Shown here piece after piece: positions 8,531-16,190 of a stretch of DNA of 53,491 bases (the first letter of the stretch is position 1; every line of letters begins with the position of its first letter). The position numbers were made by a program, and so were the translations under genes. Below the pieces are notes generated by a model. The model did not search any database. It worked only from the letters and a program-made list of their open reading frames with translations, and was not told where the DNA came from. The DNA lies in NCBI RefSeq assembly GCF_001280595.1, contig NZ_LITU01000083.1, forward strand, positions 207,941-261,431, given 5' to 3'. Origin of the DNA: Paenibacillus xylanivorans. GTDB taxonomy: Bacteria > Bacillota > Bacilli > Paenibacillales > Paenibacillaceae.

Positions 8531-9199
8531 ATGTATATTGCTCAACCAGAAGATACTGATATGGCAATTCAAGAGTATATAGATCAGATTAAAGAGAGAC
8601 GTTTTTTTATCGATAAAGAATCTCGTCTTTTGGATATTTTTATTAGTTCATTGAATACATTTAATATTTCTAAGGAAGATGTGTTCTATAGAGGTCGTAT
8701 TTTGGATGAAGGTAAAACGGAATATACTGACAGTGAGTTGCATGCACCACCGATTAATTTAGTTGGTGTTGGGAGGCTGAATCCTCGGAGGGTCAGATAT
8801 CTGTACGTTACAGATACTGCTCATACAGCAGCTGCAGAACTTAGGCCGTGGATTTCAGCAGTGGTTGTTGTTGGTAAAGCCATACCTAAACGTGAATTGA
8901 AAGTTTTGAATTTCGTCCCTACAGAAGAAGAGAAGAACAAAGAGAAAAGTTATAGAAGACAAGTGAGTCAAATGTTTTCACAGCCTGTACGTCCTAATAT
9001 CTCTGATGTAGAATACCTTGTAACACAAAGCATCGCTGAGTACGTAAAGTTAAAAGGGTTTGACGGTATACGATATCAAAGTGCTGTGGACTCGAAAGGA
9101 GTTAACTATTGTTTATTCGATCCTGAATCGATGAATATTGAGAATAGCCATAAATTAAAGATTAATCATATTGATTATGGTATTTCTGAAGCGCCTTAA
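8531..9199 (+). CDS. RES-domain protein (putative NAD+-degrading toxin)
   Basis: The 222-residue product carries the RES fold signature: FYRGR (residues 52-56), GRLNPRRVRYLYVTDTAHTA with AAEL (about 81-104), and near the end GFDGIRYQSAV...GVNYCLFDPE. RES toxins of the RES-Xre systems degrade or phosphorolyse NAD+ using conserved Arg, Tyr and Glu residues. Candidates here are Arg54, Tyr92 and Glu103. GGGGTGA precedes the ATG. No Xre/DUF2384-type antitoxin is adjacent, which is unusual for the toxin branch; it may be an orphan or a RES protein with another role. Its own terminator follows. Confidence 0.8.
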   Translation: MYIAQPEDTDMAIQEYIDQIKERRFFIDKESRLLDIFISSLNTFNISKEDVFYRGRILDEGKTEYTDSELHAPPINLVGVGRLNPRRVRYLYVTDTAHTAAAELRPWISAVVVVGKAIPKRELKVLNFVPTEEEKNKEKSYRRQVSQMFSQPVRPNISDVEYLVTQSIAEYVKLKGFDGIRYQSAVDSKGVNYCLFDPESMNIENSHKLKINHIDYGISEAP

Positions 9200-9214
9200 A
9201 GGGTGCTTTTTTCT
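9190..9214 (+). terminator. Terminator of the RES gene
   Basis: AGCGCC (9190-9195) pairs with GGTGCT (9202-9207, one G-U) and is followed by a T-rich tail. It overlaps the end of the coding region. Confidence 0.65.
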
Positions 9215-9429
9215 TTTGCTCTCATATGACGGAATGTAAGCCGTTCTGAGTTTTTAACATGAGAACTTATGTTTGCATTAATCAGTCCATTGAAGAGCGG
9301 AGAACGGCGTCTGAGTGAGCGTACGCATGCATATGATGGTCACCCAAACGCGGAAACCAACTCAACTTAATTAGGGCAGAAGGAATGGGCCAGTTTATGT
9401 CGAATTGTGATATGCAAGTGAGGTGAAAA

Positions 9430-9921
9430 ATGAATTCAATTCCTATTCCACTATTGTCCGCAGGTGTCTCAGCTCTAATAGCAGTAACAACATTTTTAAT
9501 TCTACATTTCTTTATTGAACCATACAAAGAAAAGAAGAGGAGGAAGTTCGATAGGTTACATATCTTATATAGTCCTTTGTATGCATTGATTGTTGCCCGA
9601 GCGTATCTTTTCGAAACATTTAATGTTCCTTCCAAGAGTCCGGTTGTGCTCGGAAGTATCAAAGACCATGAATTTTTAACCAAAGAATTCACAGATAAGC
9701 TTATGTTTGATAAATCTGCATATGCTTCTACTGAGTTATTGGATGCCTGGGGCAAATATGTTTCATCTATAGTAAAAACCCCAGACGAGGTTGTAGAGCG
9801 CTTCGTTAAAGTAGCTGTAAAAGATTATAATGAATTGAAAAAGGAACTAGGCATGGACTATGACAAAGAAGAATATAAAACCGGATTACCTAAAAATATC
9901 AGACTCAGAACATCCAAGTAA
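9430..9921 (+). CDS. Single-pass membrane protein of unknown function
   Basis: This 163-residue protein has one N-terminal membrane segment (about residues 7-27), then a basic stop-transfer (KEKKRRKFDR). The cytoplasmic domain is mainly helical, with a region FTDKLMFDKSAYASTELLDAW. AGGTGA lies just before the ATG. A strong terminator follows directly. It resembles small membrane-anchored proteins found among phage or defence genes, but I do not recognise a named family. Confidence 0.6.
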   Translation: MNSIPIPLLSAGVSALIAVTTFLILHFFIEPYKEKKRRKFDRLHILYSPLYALIVARAYLFETFNVPSKSPVVLGSIKDHEFLTKEFTDKLMFDKSAYASTELLDAWGKYVSSIVKTPDEVVERFVKVAVKDYNELKKELGMDYDKEEYKTGLPKNIRLRTSK

Positions 9922-9940
9922 TAACCTTGGGTGTTTTTTT
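9911..9940 (+). terminator. Rho-independent terminator
   Basis: CATCCAAG (9911-9918) pairs with CTTGGGTG (9926-9933) and is followed by seven T. It overlaps the stop codon of the upstream gene. Confidence 0.85.
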
Positions 9941-9983
9941 GTGGAGTAAGTGTAGTTGCAGAACATGAACATTGAATGATCAA

Positions 9984-10010
9984 GGCAGATCATAACGATC
10001 TGCCCTTCTT
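9984..10010. terminator. Hairpin between convergent genes
   Basis: GGCAGATC (9984-9991) and GATCTGCC (9997-10004) are perfect complements around a five-base loop. T-rich sequence follows on the plus strand. It lies just beyond the stop of the small minus-strand ORF. Confidence 0.55.
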
Positions 10011-10012
10011 AT

Positions 10013-10126
10013 TTACTGTCCTTGGCCGTGTCTGAGTTTGGCAGTTTTGTAGTTGCAAACAGCATTGATACTAAAAGCTGTGGCTACAAAGATTACCGAG
10101 ATTGCGAATAGAATTGACAACAACAT
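10013..10126 (-). CDS. 37-residue membrane peptide
   Basis: On the minus strand the ATG at 10126 opens a 37-codon frame. It begins MLLSILFAISVIFVATAFSI and ends with a basic tail KLRHGQGQ. The hydrophobic stretch is long enough to cross a membrane once. GGAGGG sits eight bases before the ATG, which is the main support for translation. A hairpin (10168-10201) lies in its leader and a second hairpin lies past the stop. Small hydrophobic peptides like this occur in phages and as type I toxins. No function can be assigned. Confidence 0.5.
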   Translation of the reverse strand: MLLSILFAISVIFVATAFSINAVCNYKTAKLRHGQGQ

Positions 10127-10167
10127 GGCGTTTTCCCTCCTAACTGTTCATAGTGCGCCCTAACTAT

Positions 10168-10201
10168 CGGAATAACCAACCATTTAGTTGGGGTTGTTCC
10201 G
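10168..10201. repeat. Inverted repeat in the leader of the small minus-strand ORF
   Basis: CGGAATAACC (10168-10177) and GGTTGTTCCG (10192-10201) pair with one G-U. An A run, not a T run, follows on the plus strand, so it is not a normal terminator for either direction. Confidence 0.5.
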
Positions 10202-10386
10202 AAAAAAAGTTGAGATGATATAAATAAACATCTACAATAGCGTTTTTCCCACTCCTTATAGTAGTCGTCCTAAGATCGATAAAAGGTGCTGGTGTGTTTT
10301 GAATTCCCCACAGGAACCTTATACGGGAGCCGCTAATATGAAAGCTTTAGGAGGCTTTTAAATAAATTATTTATGGAGGTATAGAC

Positions 10387-10624
10387 ATGAACATCAGAAT
10401 CGTGCTAGTCGATCAGATTAATGCAGCAGTCTACAACCCTCGTGTGTACTTTAACCAGGGGGTGTTGAATACGAGAAGCTTCGCCGCAGCATAGAGGAAT
10501 TTGGTTATGTTGAGCCAATCGTCTGGAACGAACAGGGCACGTGGTCGGTGGCCATCAACGGTACAAGATCATGGTTATTCATAAATTAAAAATGAATTTA
10601 GCTCAAAAAAAGCAAGGAATTTGA
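10387..10624 (+). pseudogene. ParB/Spo0J-like N-terminal nuclease domain, two frameshifts
   Basis: ATGGAGGTATAG supplies a good ribosome binding site before the ATG at 10387. Three frames join into one ParB-like domain. Frame one gives IRIVLVDQINAAVYNPRVYF. After a shift near 10463-10468 comes EKLRRSIEEFGYVEPIVWNE. After a second shift near 10541 comes VVGGHQRYKIMVIHKL. The GGHQR box and the 'S-I-E-x-F-G-x-V-E-P-x-V-W-N' motif are typical of phage-borne ParB-like nuclease or adenine-methyltransferase N-termini. The original protein was probably much longer. Its position next to terminase and portal remnants fits a decayed prophage. Confidence 0.75.
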
Positions 10625-10661
10625 CACTGTTTGTCGAATGAATAATTCGAGGTGGCTAATT

Positions 10662-11009
10662 ATGGATGAATTAATAGAGAAGATAACAGCATTTAGAGAT
10701 GAACGAAACTGGGGACAATTTCATAATCCAAAGGACCTTGCAATTTCTTTAAATCTGGAAGCGAGCGAATTGCTTGAGCTCTTCCAATGGAAGAACAGTG
10801 AGAAAGCAATCGAGCAAAATAAAGACAAGCTTCAGGATGAGTTGGCAGATGTACTTTATTATGTGCTACTGATGTGCCATGATCTTAATATTGATCCAAA
10901 GGAAGCATTACTTCATAAGTTACAAAAAAACGCCGAAAAATATCCTGTAGAAAAGTCTTATGGATCAAACAAGAAATATACAGAGCTACATGGAGGTACC
11001 AATGAGTAA
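10662..11009 (+). CDS. MazG-like nucleotide pyrophosphohydrolase
   Basis: This 115-residue all-alpha NTP-PPase starts at the ATG at 10662, behind GAGGTGG; an in-frame ATG at 10638 lies before that site. The metal-binding EXXE...EXXD pair is visible as Glu33/Glu36 (LEASELLELF) and Glu60/Asp63 (QDELADVLYYVL). WGQFHNPKDLAISL upstream is typical of the RS21-C6/MazG-like group. These enzymes hydrolyse non-canonical or excess NTPs to NMP and PPi and recur in phage and defence contexts. Its last bases overlap the start (11002) of the HNH gene, so the two were cotranslated. Confidence 0.85.
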   Translation: MDELIEKITAFRDERNWGQFHNPKDLAISLNLEASELLELFQWKNSEKAIEQNKDKLQDELADVLYYVLLMCHDLNIDPKEALLHKLQKNAEKYPVEKSYGSNKKYTELHGGTNE

Positions 11010-11969
11010 GGTGATTTTACAGCCATCAGGAAACAAAGACGCTCGAGAACATTATGAAAACACAATTCAGAGTCCAGTACCTATCCAAGTATTATCGGAG
11101 TATCTACCCGAGGAAACTATAGAGCAGTTAAAAACTTTTTATCCAGATGGATTGGTTCCTACGTGGGGAGTGACTCCAGGCAAAAACAATGTTAACGTCC
11201 ATAAGTGGGAAAAGATCCAAACAGGTGATGTTACAGTGTTTTCTGCTAATGGGCGAATATTTGCTTCCAGGTGTGGTTGTATTGAAGTTGCAACACAAAG
11301 AACTAGCTACTAGGTTATGGGGCTACGATAAGTCCGGTCAAACATGGGAGTATGTTTATTTTCTCGATGAGATCAAGCAACACGCAATACCCTACATAGA
11401 ATTTAATCGAGCTGTTGGATATGCTGATAATTATATTATTCAGGGATTTAATGTAATGAGAGAAGAATTAAGCGAACGAATGTTATCATCATTCGATTTG
11501 AAAAGTGAAATCTATCTACCAGATGTTTCTGAAGAAGAGTTATGAAGAGGAAATACTCCAGTTCGAAGATCATGATAATCTTGACACATATCGTACGGGT
11601 AAAGGAAGGAAAGAACAACCTTTCCTTAGGAAACAGCTCTTCAAGAATAAAAAAGTAGGCACATGTGGTATTTGTGGGAACCGGTATCCGGTGGATCTCT
11701 TGGTTGCAGCACATATCAAAAAGAGATCGAAGTGTTCCAGGGAAGAGCGTCTAGATTACAAGAACATTGTTATACCAATGTGTAAATTTGGGTGCGATGA
11801 CTTGTTTGAGAAAGGTTATATTATAGTTGTTGATGGCAAGGTACTTAGAAATTTTAAAAAATCTTATACTCCGCATCTATTGGAGAAAATTGTTCAAATT
11901 GAAAGTAGACAATGCCAACATTGGAACGACAACACTCGAATATATTTTGAGTGGCACCAGCAACAGTAA
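11002..11969 (+). pseudogene. HNH endonuclease with N-terminal PUA/EVE-like domain, two frameshifts
   Basis: GGAGG at 10992-10996 precedes the ATG at 11002. Frame one runs to near 11271 (PTWGVTPGKNNVNVHKWEKI, then TGDVTVFSANGRIFAS). Frame two continues as GVVVLKLQHKELATRLWGYD and TWEYVYFLDEIK to about 11540. Frame three ends with the HNH core: CGICGNRYPVDLLVAAHIKK, then CSREERLDYKNIVIPMC and DDLFEKGYI. Each junction needs removal of one base (an A near 11271, a T near 11541). The N-terminal half resembles modified-base-reading PUA/EVE-like folds, suggesting a modification-dependent restriction enzyme. As assembled it is broken; sequencing error cannot be excluded. Confidence 0.7.
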
Positions 11970-12018
11970 TTACAAATATATCATGTTGATTTGTCTTAAA
12001 GAGAAGGAGTTTTATTGA

Positions 12019-12714
12019 ATGAAAGATAAAAAAGATGAACGTTTTCCAGATAAAAAAGATCTAACGTACTGGATTCTCATATTATTAATTTTGTTTACTG
12101 TCGTTGCAACTTGGAAAACAGAAGATCCTGGGAGATTATCTGCTGAGTTGGCATTGGGTGGAACAATTCTGTCAATATTATTAGGTGTTGTAGCAATCAT
12201 TTTCTCATTTATCCAATCATCAAGTAGCTCTCGGCAATCTGAAAAATTGATTGATAGAATAGCGAAAATGACAAGTACAGTCGAAAGTCTTTCGAGAGTA
12301 AGTGATTCTTTGGAAAATGTAAACAAACAGCAGATCGGGAAAATTGAAAACATAGAGAACAAGCTCCAGAGTTATTTGAAAGAAATAGGAACTAAACTTT
12401 CGGCAAGCAATGAGAAGTTTGATTTTTCAGAAATTGAGCAAGTAGTTGAAAAAATTAATAAACTAAAAGAGTCTGATTTAGACTCAGGTTTAGTTATATT
12501 TGGCCCTCAGGCACTACTTAATACAATAAAAAACTTGGTTGGAGAAGATAAAACAATTCATATCCAGGTGCTCTGGATGAACTTATTCGAAAATGGTGTT
12601 CGTATAGAAATTAATGAATTAGAAGAAGTGCTGAAGGGATTAGAGAAGTCTAGACATATAGAACTTATAAAATCTGATGACCAACTCTTTGTAAAATTAG
12701 CTGAAAGTAAATAG
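12019..12714 (+). CDS. Two-pass membrane protein with coiled coil, putative defence accessory
   Basis: The 231-residue product has two membrane segments (about residues 15-32 and 45-66) and a Ser-rich linker. A coiled coil follows (about 70-130, Ser/Glu/Asn/Lys heptads with IENIENKLQSYLKEI). The small C-terminal alpha/beta domain includes LDSGLVIFGPQALLNTIKNL and VRIEINELEEVL. AAGGAG lies 10 bases before the ATG. It sits 49 bp after the HNH gene and is closed by a strong terminator, so it probably ends the same transcription unit as the MazG-like gene. I do not recognise the family; a membrane-effector role is speculative. Confidence 0.65.
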   Translation: MKDKKDERFPDKKDLTYWILILLILFTVVATWKTEDPGRLSAELALGGTILSILLGVVAIIFSFIQSSSSSRQSEKLIDRIAKMTSTVESLSRVSDSLENVNKQQIGKIENIENKLQSYLKEIGTKLSASNEKFDFSEIEQVVEKINKLKESDLDSGLVIFGPQALLNTIKNLVGEDKTIHIQVLWMNLFENGVRIEINELEEVLKGLEKSRHIELIKSDDQLFVKLAESK

Positions 12715-12719
12715 TTCCA

Positions 12720-12756
12720 GAAAAGAGTCCGAGATATCGGGCTCTTTTCTTTTGGG
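12720..12756 (+). terminator. Strong terminator closing the MazG-HNH-membrane unit
   Basis: GAAAAGAGTCCGA (12720-12732) pairs with TCGGGCTCTTTTC (12737-12749, one G-U), followed by CTTTT. Confidence 0.85.
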
Positions 12757-12826
12757 GGTGGTGATGAACATATGAGGTTTGCTGAGTAAATCCGTAGTAA
12801 CTATCCATAGAAGTATGAAGAACTTT

Positions 12827-12861
12827 AGAAGGTAAGGAAACATTTCCTGCCTTCTATTTTT
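12827..12861 (+). terminator. Second hairpin terminator
   Basis: AGAAGGTAAGGAA (12827-12839) pairs with TTCCTGCCTTCT (12843-12854, small bulge), followed by ATTTTTG. Confidence 0.6.
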
Positions 12862-12879
12862 GTGTCTGGGGGTGAAACT

Positions 12880-13617
12880 TTGAAATGGTATCATAAAGCC
12901 ATTTATTCATTTGCAAATTCAGTTCTTCCGGCTGCTGTAAAGCGACAGATGATGGGTTTTGGCAGGATGACTTCACCAAGATCGTCAAACGGATGGGATA
13001 TATTCAATTGGCTCCCGAAAAAGTACCAGAGCGCTCATAATATTGATCTGACCAAACTACAGAATCACACAGCAGAGGAACTACTTGCGATTCTTGTATC
13101 TGTTCATCCTGATATTTCGCATGCGCTCTACAACTTTCTGCGTATGGGAGACACGCCACTTACATTTACAGCAAAGAAGCAGAATGGTAGTGACGATAAG
13201 AATGGACAGAGGTCTTTGGATGCAATTAAGAACTTATTGGATTCTCCACTTCCTTCATCTGGTTATCAGCTTGGAAGGTCGCTGGATAAGCTTGATACGA
13301 TTCAGCGCATTATAATCATGGTACGTGGGGCTTGTGCTGGTGAGGTGGTTCTTAACGAGCACTGTAACGATGTGGTTGATATTATGCTATTGACCCTTCG
13401 ACGATTTGGTTCAGGAGAGAAGAGGGTACGAATCAACTTATTCCTTGGAAATACGTCAAAAATCCACGTCCTCTTGCTGGTGAGGAATGTTTTGCTCAAT
13501 GGTTGATGACCCTTACAGACGAACGCCTTAGCAAAATTGAAAGGGTGAATTCATTACCAGGGTACTATTTTAGCTCTACTTTCATCATGAAAGGACTTAG
13601 CCACGGGTCTGTAAAAC
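12880..13617 (+). pseudogene. Phage portal protein remnant with frameshift
   Basis: A TTG start at 12880 follows GGGGGTG. The first frame gives KWYHKAIYSFANSVLPAAVK, then HPDISHALYNFLRMGDTPLTF and RSLDKLDTIQRIIIMVRG. This matches the N-terminal half of phage portal proteins ('P-D-x-S-x-A-L-x-N-F-L-R'). A frameshift near 13380-13395 moves coding to another frame: IDPSTIWFRREEGTNQLIPW, then RPLAGEECFAQWLM, again portal-like. The product stops well short of a full portal protein. The remnant ends near the convergent XRE gene, so the exact 3' boundary is uncertain. Confidence 0.7.
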
Positions 13618-13845
13618 TCAAGCCGAATTATTTGATGGATATGGTCTTCTTACATCTGTTCGATTCAAAAGATAATCTGTGCTGGTCTGATGATAATCAG
13701 CGAGCTTAATCAATATAGCCGTTGGAATGTCCAGCTCGCCACGTTCATAGTTGCTATATACACGTTGGCTACAACCGAGATAAGCGGCCATTTGTGTTTG
13801 GGATAAGTCTTTGTCTTCACGCAAATTGCGTATACGAGCATACAT
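13618..13845 (-). CDS. XRE-family phage-type repressor
   Basis: This 75-residue helix-turn-helix protein has an HTH_3 domain covering nearly all of it (RNLREDKDLSQTQMAAYLGC, then VYSNYERGELDIP). ATG at 13845 is chosen because GAGGTG at 13852-13857 is six bases upstream; in-frame ATG/GTG codons at 13851 and 13854 lie inside that site. It is divergent from the DUF6809-like gene. Two copies of an inverted repeat lie between them (13871-13916) and are the likely operator, so it probably represses its own and the divergent gene. It is intact, unlike the neighbouring phage structural genes. Confidence 0.85.
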   Translation of the reverse strand: MYARIRNLREDKDLSQTQMAAYLGCSQRVYSNYERGELDIPTAILIKLADYHQTSTDYLLNRTDVRRPYPSNNSA

Positions 13846-13870
13846 GATCATCACCTCACCACTATCATAC

Positions 13871-13916
13871 TTTAGCGTGTTATCCGCTATTGATTTTTAG
13901 CGGAAAATCCGCTAAA
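13871..13916. promoter_or_regulatory. Two-site operator of the XRE repressor
   Basis: A perfect inverted repeat TTTAGCGGA-AAA-TCCGCTAAA occupies 13896-13916. A second, imperfect copy (TTTAGCG...TCCGCTA) lies at 13871-13891. They are about 25 bp apart in the gap between divergent starts, with a possible -10 (TATAGT, 13918-13923) on the plus strand. Confidence 0.75.
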
Positions 13917-13958
13917 GTATAGTGAGAATAGTTGGTAAAAAGACTAGGTGGGGATAAC

Positions 13959-14228
13959 ATGTCAAACCTGATCGAAGATTTGTTTCACGGGAACCTGCGG
14001 TTGGACGAGTCGATTCATCCTGAGCACTCCGAATATCAGGAGATCAATCGCCAGATATCAGACCTGATGCAAGACTACAAAACACAGCTTACCGAGAGCG
14101 AATACGATGCTTTGGAGCAACTGATAGACTTAATCGGACAATCCACATCCATGTATGTGGAAGCGGCATTCGAGCAAGGTTTTCGCACAGGCGGCAGACT
14201 GATGATTGAGGTTTTGAGTAAACCGTGA
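13959..14228 (+). CDS. DUF6809-like small protein
   Basis: The product has 89 residues from the ATG at 13959, behind AGGTGGGG (in-frame GTG at 13932 rejected). The pattern IEDLFHGNLRLDESIHPEHSEY, a helical core, and AFEQGFRTGGRLMIEVL at the end resembles small helical DUF6809 proteins, which are common in Firmicute prophages and conjugative elements. It is likely controlled by the divergent XRE repressor through the shared operator. No catalytic residues are apparent and the molecular role is unknown. Confidence 0.7.
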   Translation: MSNLIEDLFHGNLRLDESIHPEHSEYQEINRQISDLMQDYKTQLTESEYDALEQLIDLIGQSTSMYVEAAFEQGFRTGGRLMIEVLSKP

Positions 14229-14362
14229 GTATCTATCAGCCTAGAAACCAGCACACTACGAACTCAAACCTAAAAATCCCCTTCTCTATTACCACCGATC
14301 AGGCTGGCATGGGGGAGGGGAGTTTGCTTTATAAAATATTCTTTTATCTTACTATCTTCAAC

Positions 14363-15718
14363 CTACCGCGCACCAATATTTGTACCCGATGGCGTACCCG
14401 AGCCGATTAGATCACTGCCTGTGGCAAGCTTCAAGAAGTTACCCAGTACAGGGGTGCCATCGGCGGCACGGGTTACCGAAGGCACGAGGGAGACAAAATC
14501 AGCTGCGCTGGCGAGCAGGCCTTTGGCGTTCTCGCTTTTTTTGTTCTTCCACCAGACGTTGGTGCTGCTGACGTCGGTTCCGCTGGTTTTGTCACTGGCG
14601 CCGCCTTCGAAGGACAGGTTGTTGGTGAAGATATGTGTGCCTACATCAAAGGCAAAGTTGCTTTGGCCATTTTGCCAGGACGTATTGTTTTTCATCTGGA
14701 TTGAACCGGGATTGCTGTTATAGGTGAAGCCGTGCTTTTTATTTTGAAAAGCAATGCTGTTCACCACGATGTGATTCACCGCGATTTTCTCGCCGCCCAG
14801 CTTGAAGCCGTTACCGTCACTATTGGAGGTGGATGTACCATCCGAAGTCTGCCCATTGTGATGGGAGATGCTGTTGCGAATCGTTACGACGCCAATGGCG
14901 CCCGTATCTGTTTTGCTGTACAGATCCCAGCCATCGTCTACATTATAGGCAGCGATACAACCGTCGAACAGGTTGCCCGGGCCAACCGTCAATTTGGCGG
15001 CAAAGCCGTCCGCATCTTCTCCGTCATCCGGATCATAGTTATCATGGGAATAGGAGCGAATAATTTCATTATAGGCAGGCCATTCGCTGTTTGCCGCAGT
15101 CGAAGCATAACGCCCCAGTTGGATCCCGGTATCCCGGTTATGGTGAGCCTCGATCTGTTCTAGGCGGTTGTAGCTGCCCCCGATAAAGATACCGTTGTCA
15201 CCAGCACCCTTTACTTCAAGTCCTTTGACGAGCCAGTAGTCTCCGAACATTTGCAGCCCGCGATTGGTGGAGGTGAAGGTTTGGGCCGAGAAATCAAAGA
15301 CAGGCTTTTCCGATCCATACGCCACCAGATTTTTGCGTTGTCCCGATGTACCACTATTGCCTCGCTCAATCGTAACCGTTTCCGAGAAGCTGTAGGTGCC
15401 ACCGCGCAGATATATTGTTTTACCCGGTGCGATTTGTGTCAGCGCGTTAGCCAGTGATGTAGGACTCGCAAGGGTTCCGGGATTGCTGGCCGAGCCGCCA
15501 GGAGCGACATATAGATCACCTGCAGCGAGTGTAGTACTGGAGGCAGCTACAGAATCAGAGGGATTTTGCAGTCCACTCTCGATCAATTCCGCCGCACCAG
15601 CCGATCCACCGCCGAGCAATAATAGAGGGAACGCGGCACTTAGGCAGATGTTAGTCATTTTCGATTTCAGCGAACGTTGAGATGAGGAATGAGCAGAAGT
15701 AATAGGGAATAATTTCAT
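14363..15718 (-). CDS. Secreted PL9-family-like pectate lyase (parallel beta-helix)
   Basis: This 451-residue protein starts at the ATG at 15718 with AAGGAGG eight bases upstream, inside a longer open frame. A signal peptide region (about residues 1-45, ending GGSAGAAE) precedes LYVAPGGSASNPGTLASPTS, the usual start of a right-handed beta-helix. The block DGEDADGFAAKLTVGPGNLF and WDLYSKTDTGAIGVVTIRNS is typical of PL9 pectate lyases of the PelL type, where Asp residues bind calcium and a Lys acts as base. It would cleave polygalacturonate outside the cell. A perfect cre site in its promoter indicates catabolite repression by CcpA. Confidence 0.85.
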   Translation of the reverse strand: MKLFPITSAHSSSQRSLKSKMTNICLSAAFPLLLLGGGSAGAAELIESGLQNPSDSVAASSTTLAAGDLYVAPGGSASNPGTLASPTSLANALTQIAPGKTIYLRGGTYSFSETVTIERGNSGTSGQRKNLVAYGSEKPVFDFSAQTFTSTNRGLQMFGDYWLVKGLEVKGAGDNGIFIGGSYNRLEQIEAHHNRDTGIQLGRYASTAANSEWPAYNEIIRSYSHDNYDPDDGEDADGFAAKLTVGPGNLFDGCIAAYNVDDGWDLYSKTDTGAIGVVTIRNSISHHNGQTSDGTSTSNSDGNGFKLGGEKIAVNHIVVNSIAFQNKKHGFTYNSNPGSIQMKNNTSWQNGQSNFAFDVGTHIFTNNLSFEGGASDKTSGTDVSSTNVWWKNKKSENAKGLLASAADFVSLVPSVTRAADGTPVLGNFLKLATGSDLIGSGTPSGTNIGAR

Positions 15719-15770
15719 TAAGCAAACCTCCTTAGTAATTGGGAAATGAAGTCCTAAAGGACACAGGTTC

Positions 15771-15799
15771 ATGGTAAATGTTGTAAACGTTATCATCAA
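15771..15799 (-). promoter_or_regulatory. Promoter of the pectate lyase gene
   Basis: On the minus strand TTGATG (15794-15799), a 17-bp spacer and TACCAT (15771-15776) form a plausible sigma-A promoter. The cre site lies mainly in the spacer. Confidence 0.5.
15781..15796. promoter_or_regulatory. CcpA-binding cre site
   Basis: TTGTAAACGTTATCAT matches the cre consensus WTGNNANCGNWNNCAW at every fixed position. It overlaps the predicted promoter, a position expected to repress. Confidence 0.8.
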
Positions 15800-16190
15800 T
15801 AATCATTTGATCAGATGGACTCAACCTGCTGACAAGCCTCGTATAACTGTTCGGAAATGGAAATTCATATGAGTAACGCATAATCTTGCGCTCAGTTCAT
15901 GTCCCTCATTTAACAGGGGATCATCTGAAATGAACGTAGAAAGAGCCTCTTTTCCCAGCAAACGGCATGATCCATACCTCCAATCCGCCGAAATCAACTT
16001 TATAAATTTTTTAAAAAGAAGGACCTCACATGTTCAGCTCACAGGCTGCATGGGTTGGAACGCCAAATACCCCCGATAGCAGGGCTGCATCAAGCAGTCT
16101 TAGCTACCAGGGGTTATGAAACGAACCTATATGTTGCTATAAAACATATCCGTTGCTTTTAAATAAGCATTAGCTCAATCAGCCAGTCTT
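15800..16190. other. Intergenic region between lyase and catalase
   Basis: No gene is seen. The region holds a large hairpin, TACCCCCGATAGC (16068-16080) with GCTACCAGGGGTTA (16103-16116), and an inner GCTGC/GCAGT stem. It lies about 75 bp downstream of the catalase stop on the minus strand, but without a clear T tract. Confidence 0.5.

Noticed and set aside
10168..10201. Hairpin as a rho-independent terminator
   Set aside because: On the plus strand it is followed by A residues and on the minus strand the T run precedes it, so neither direction fits.
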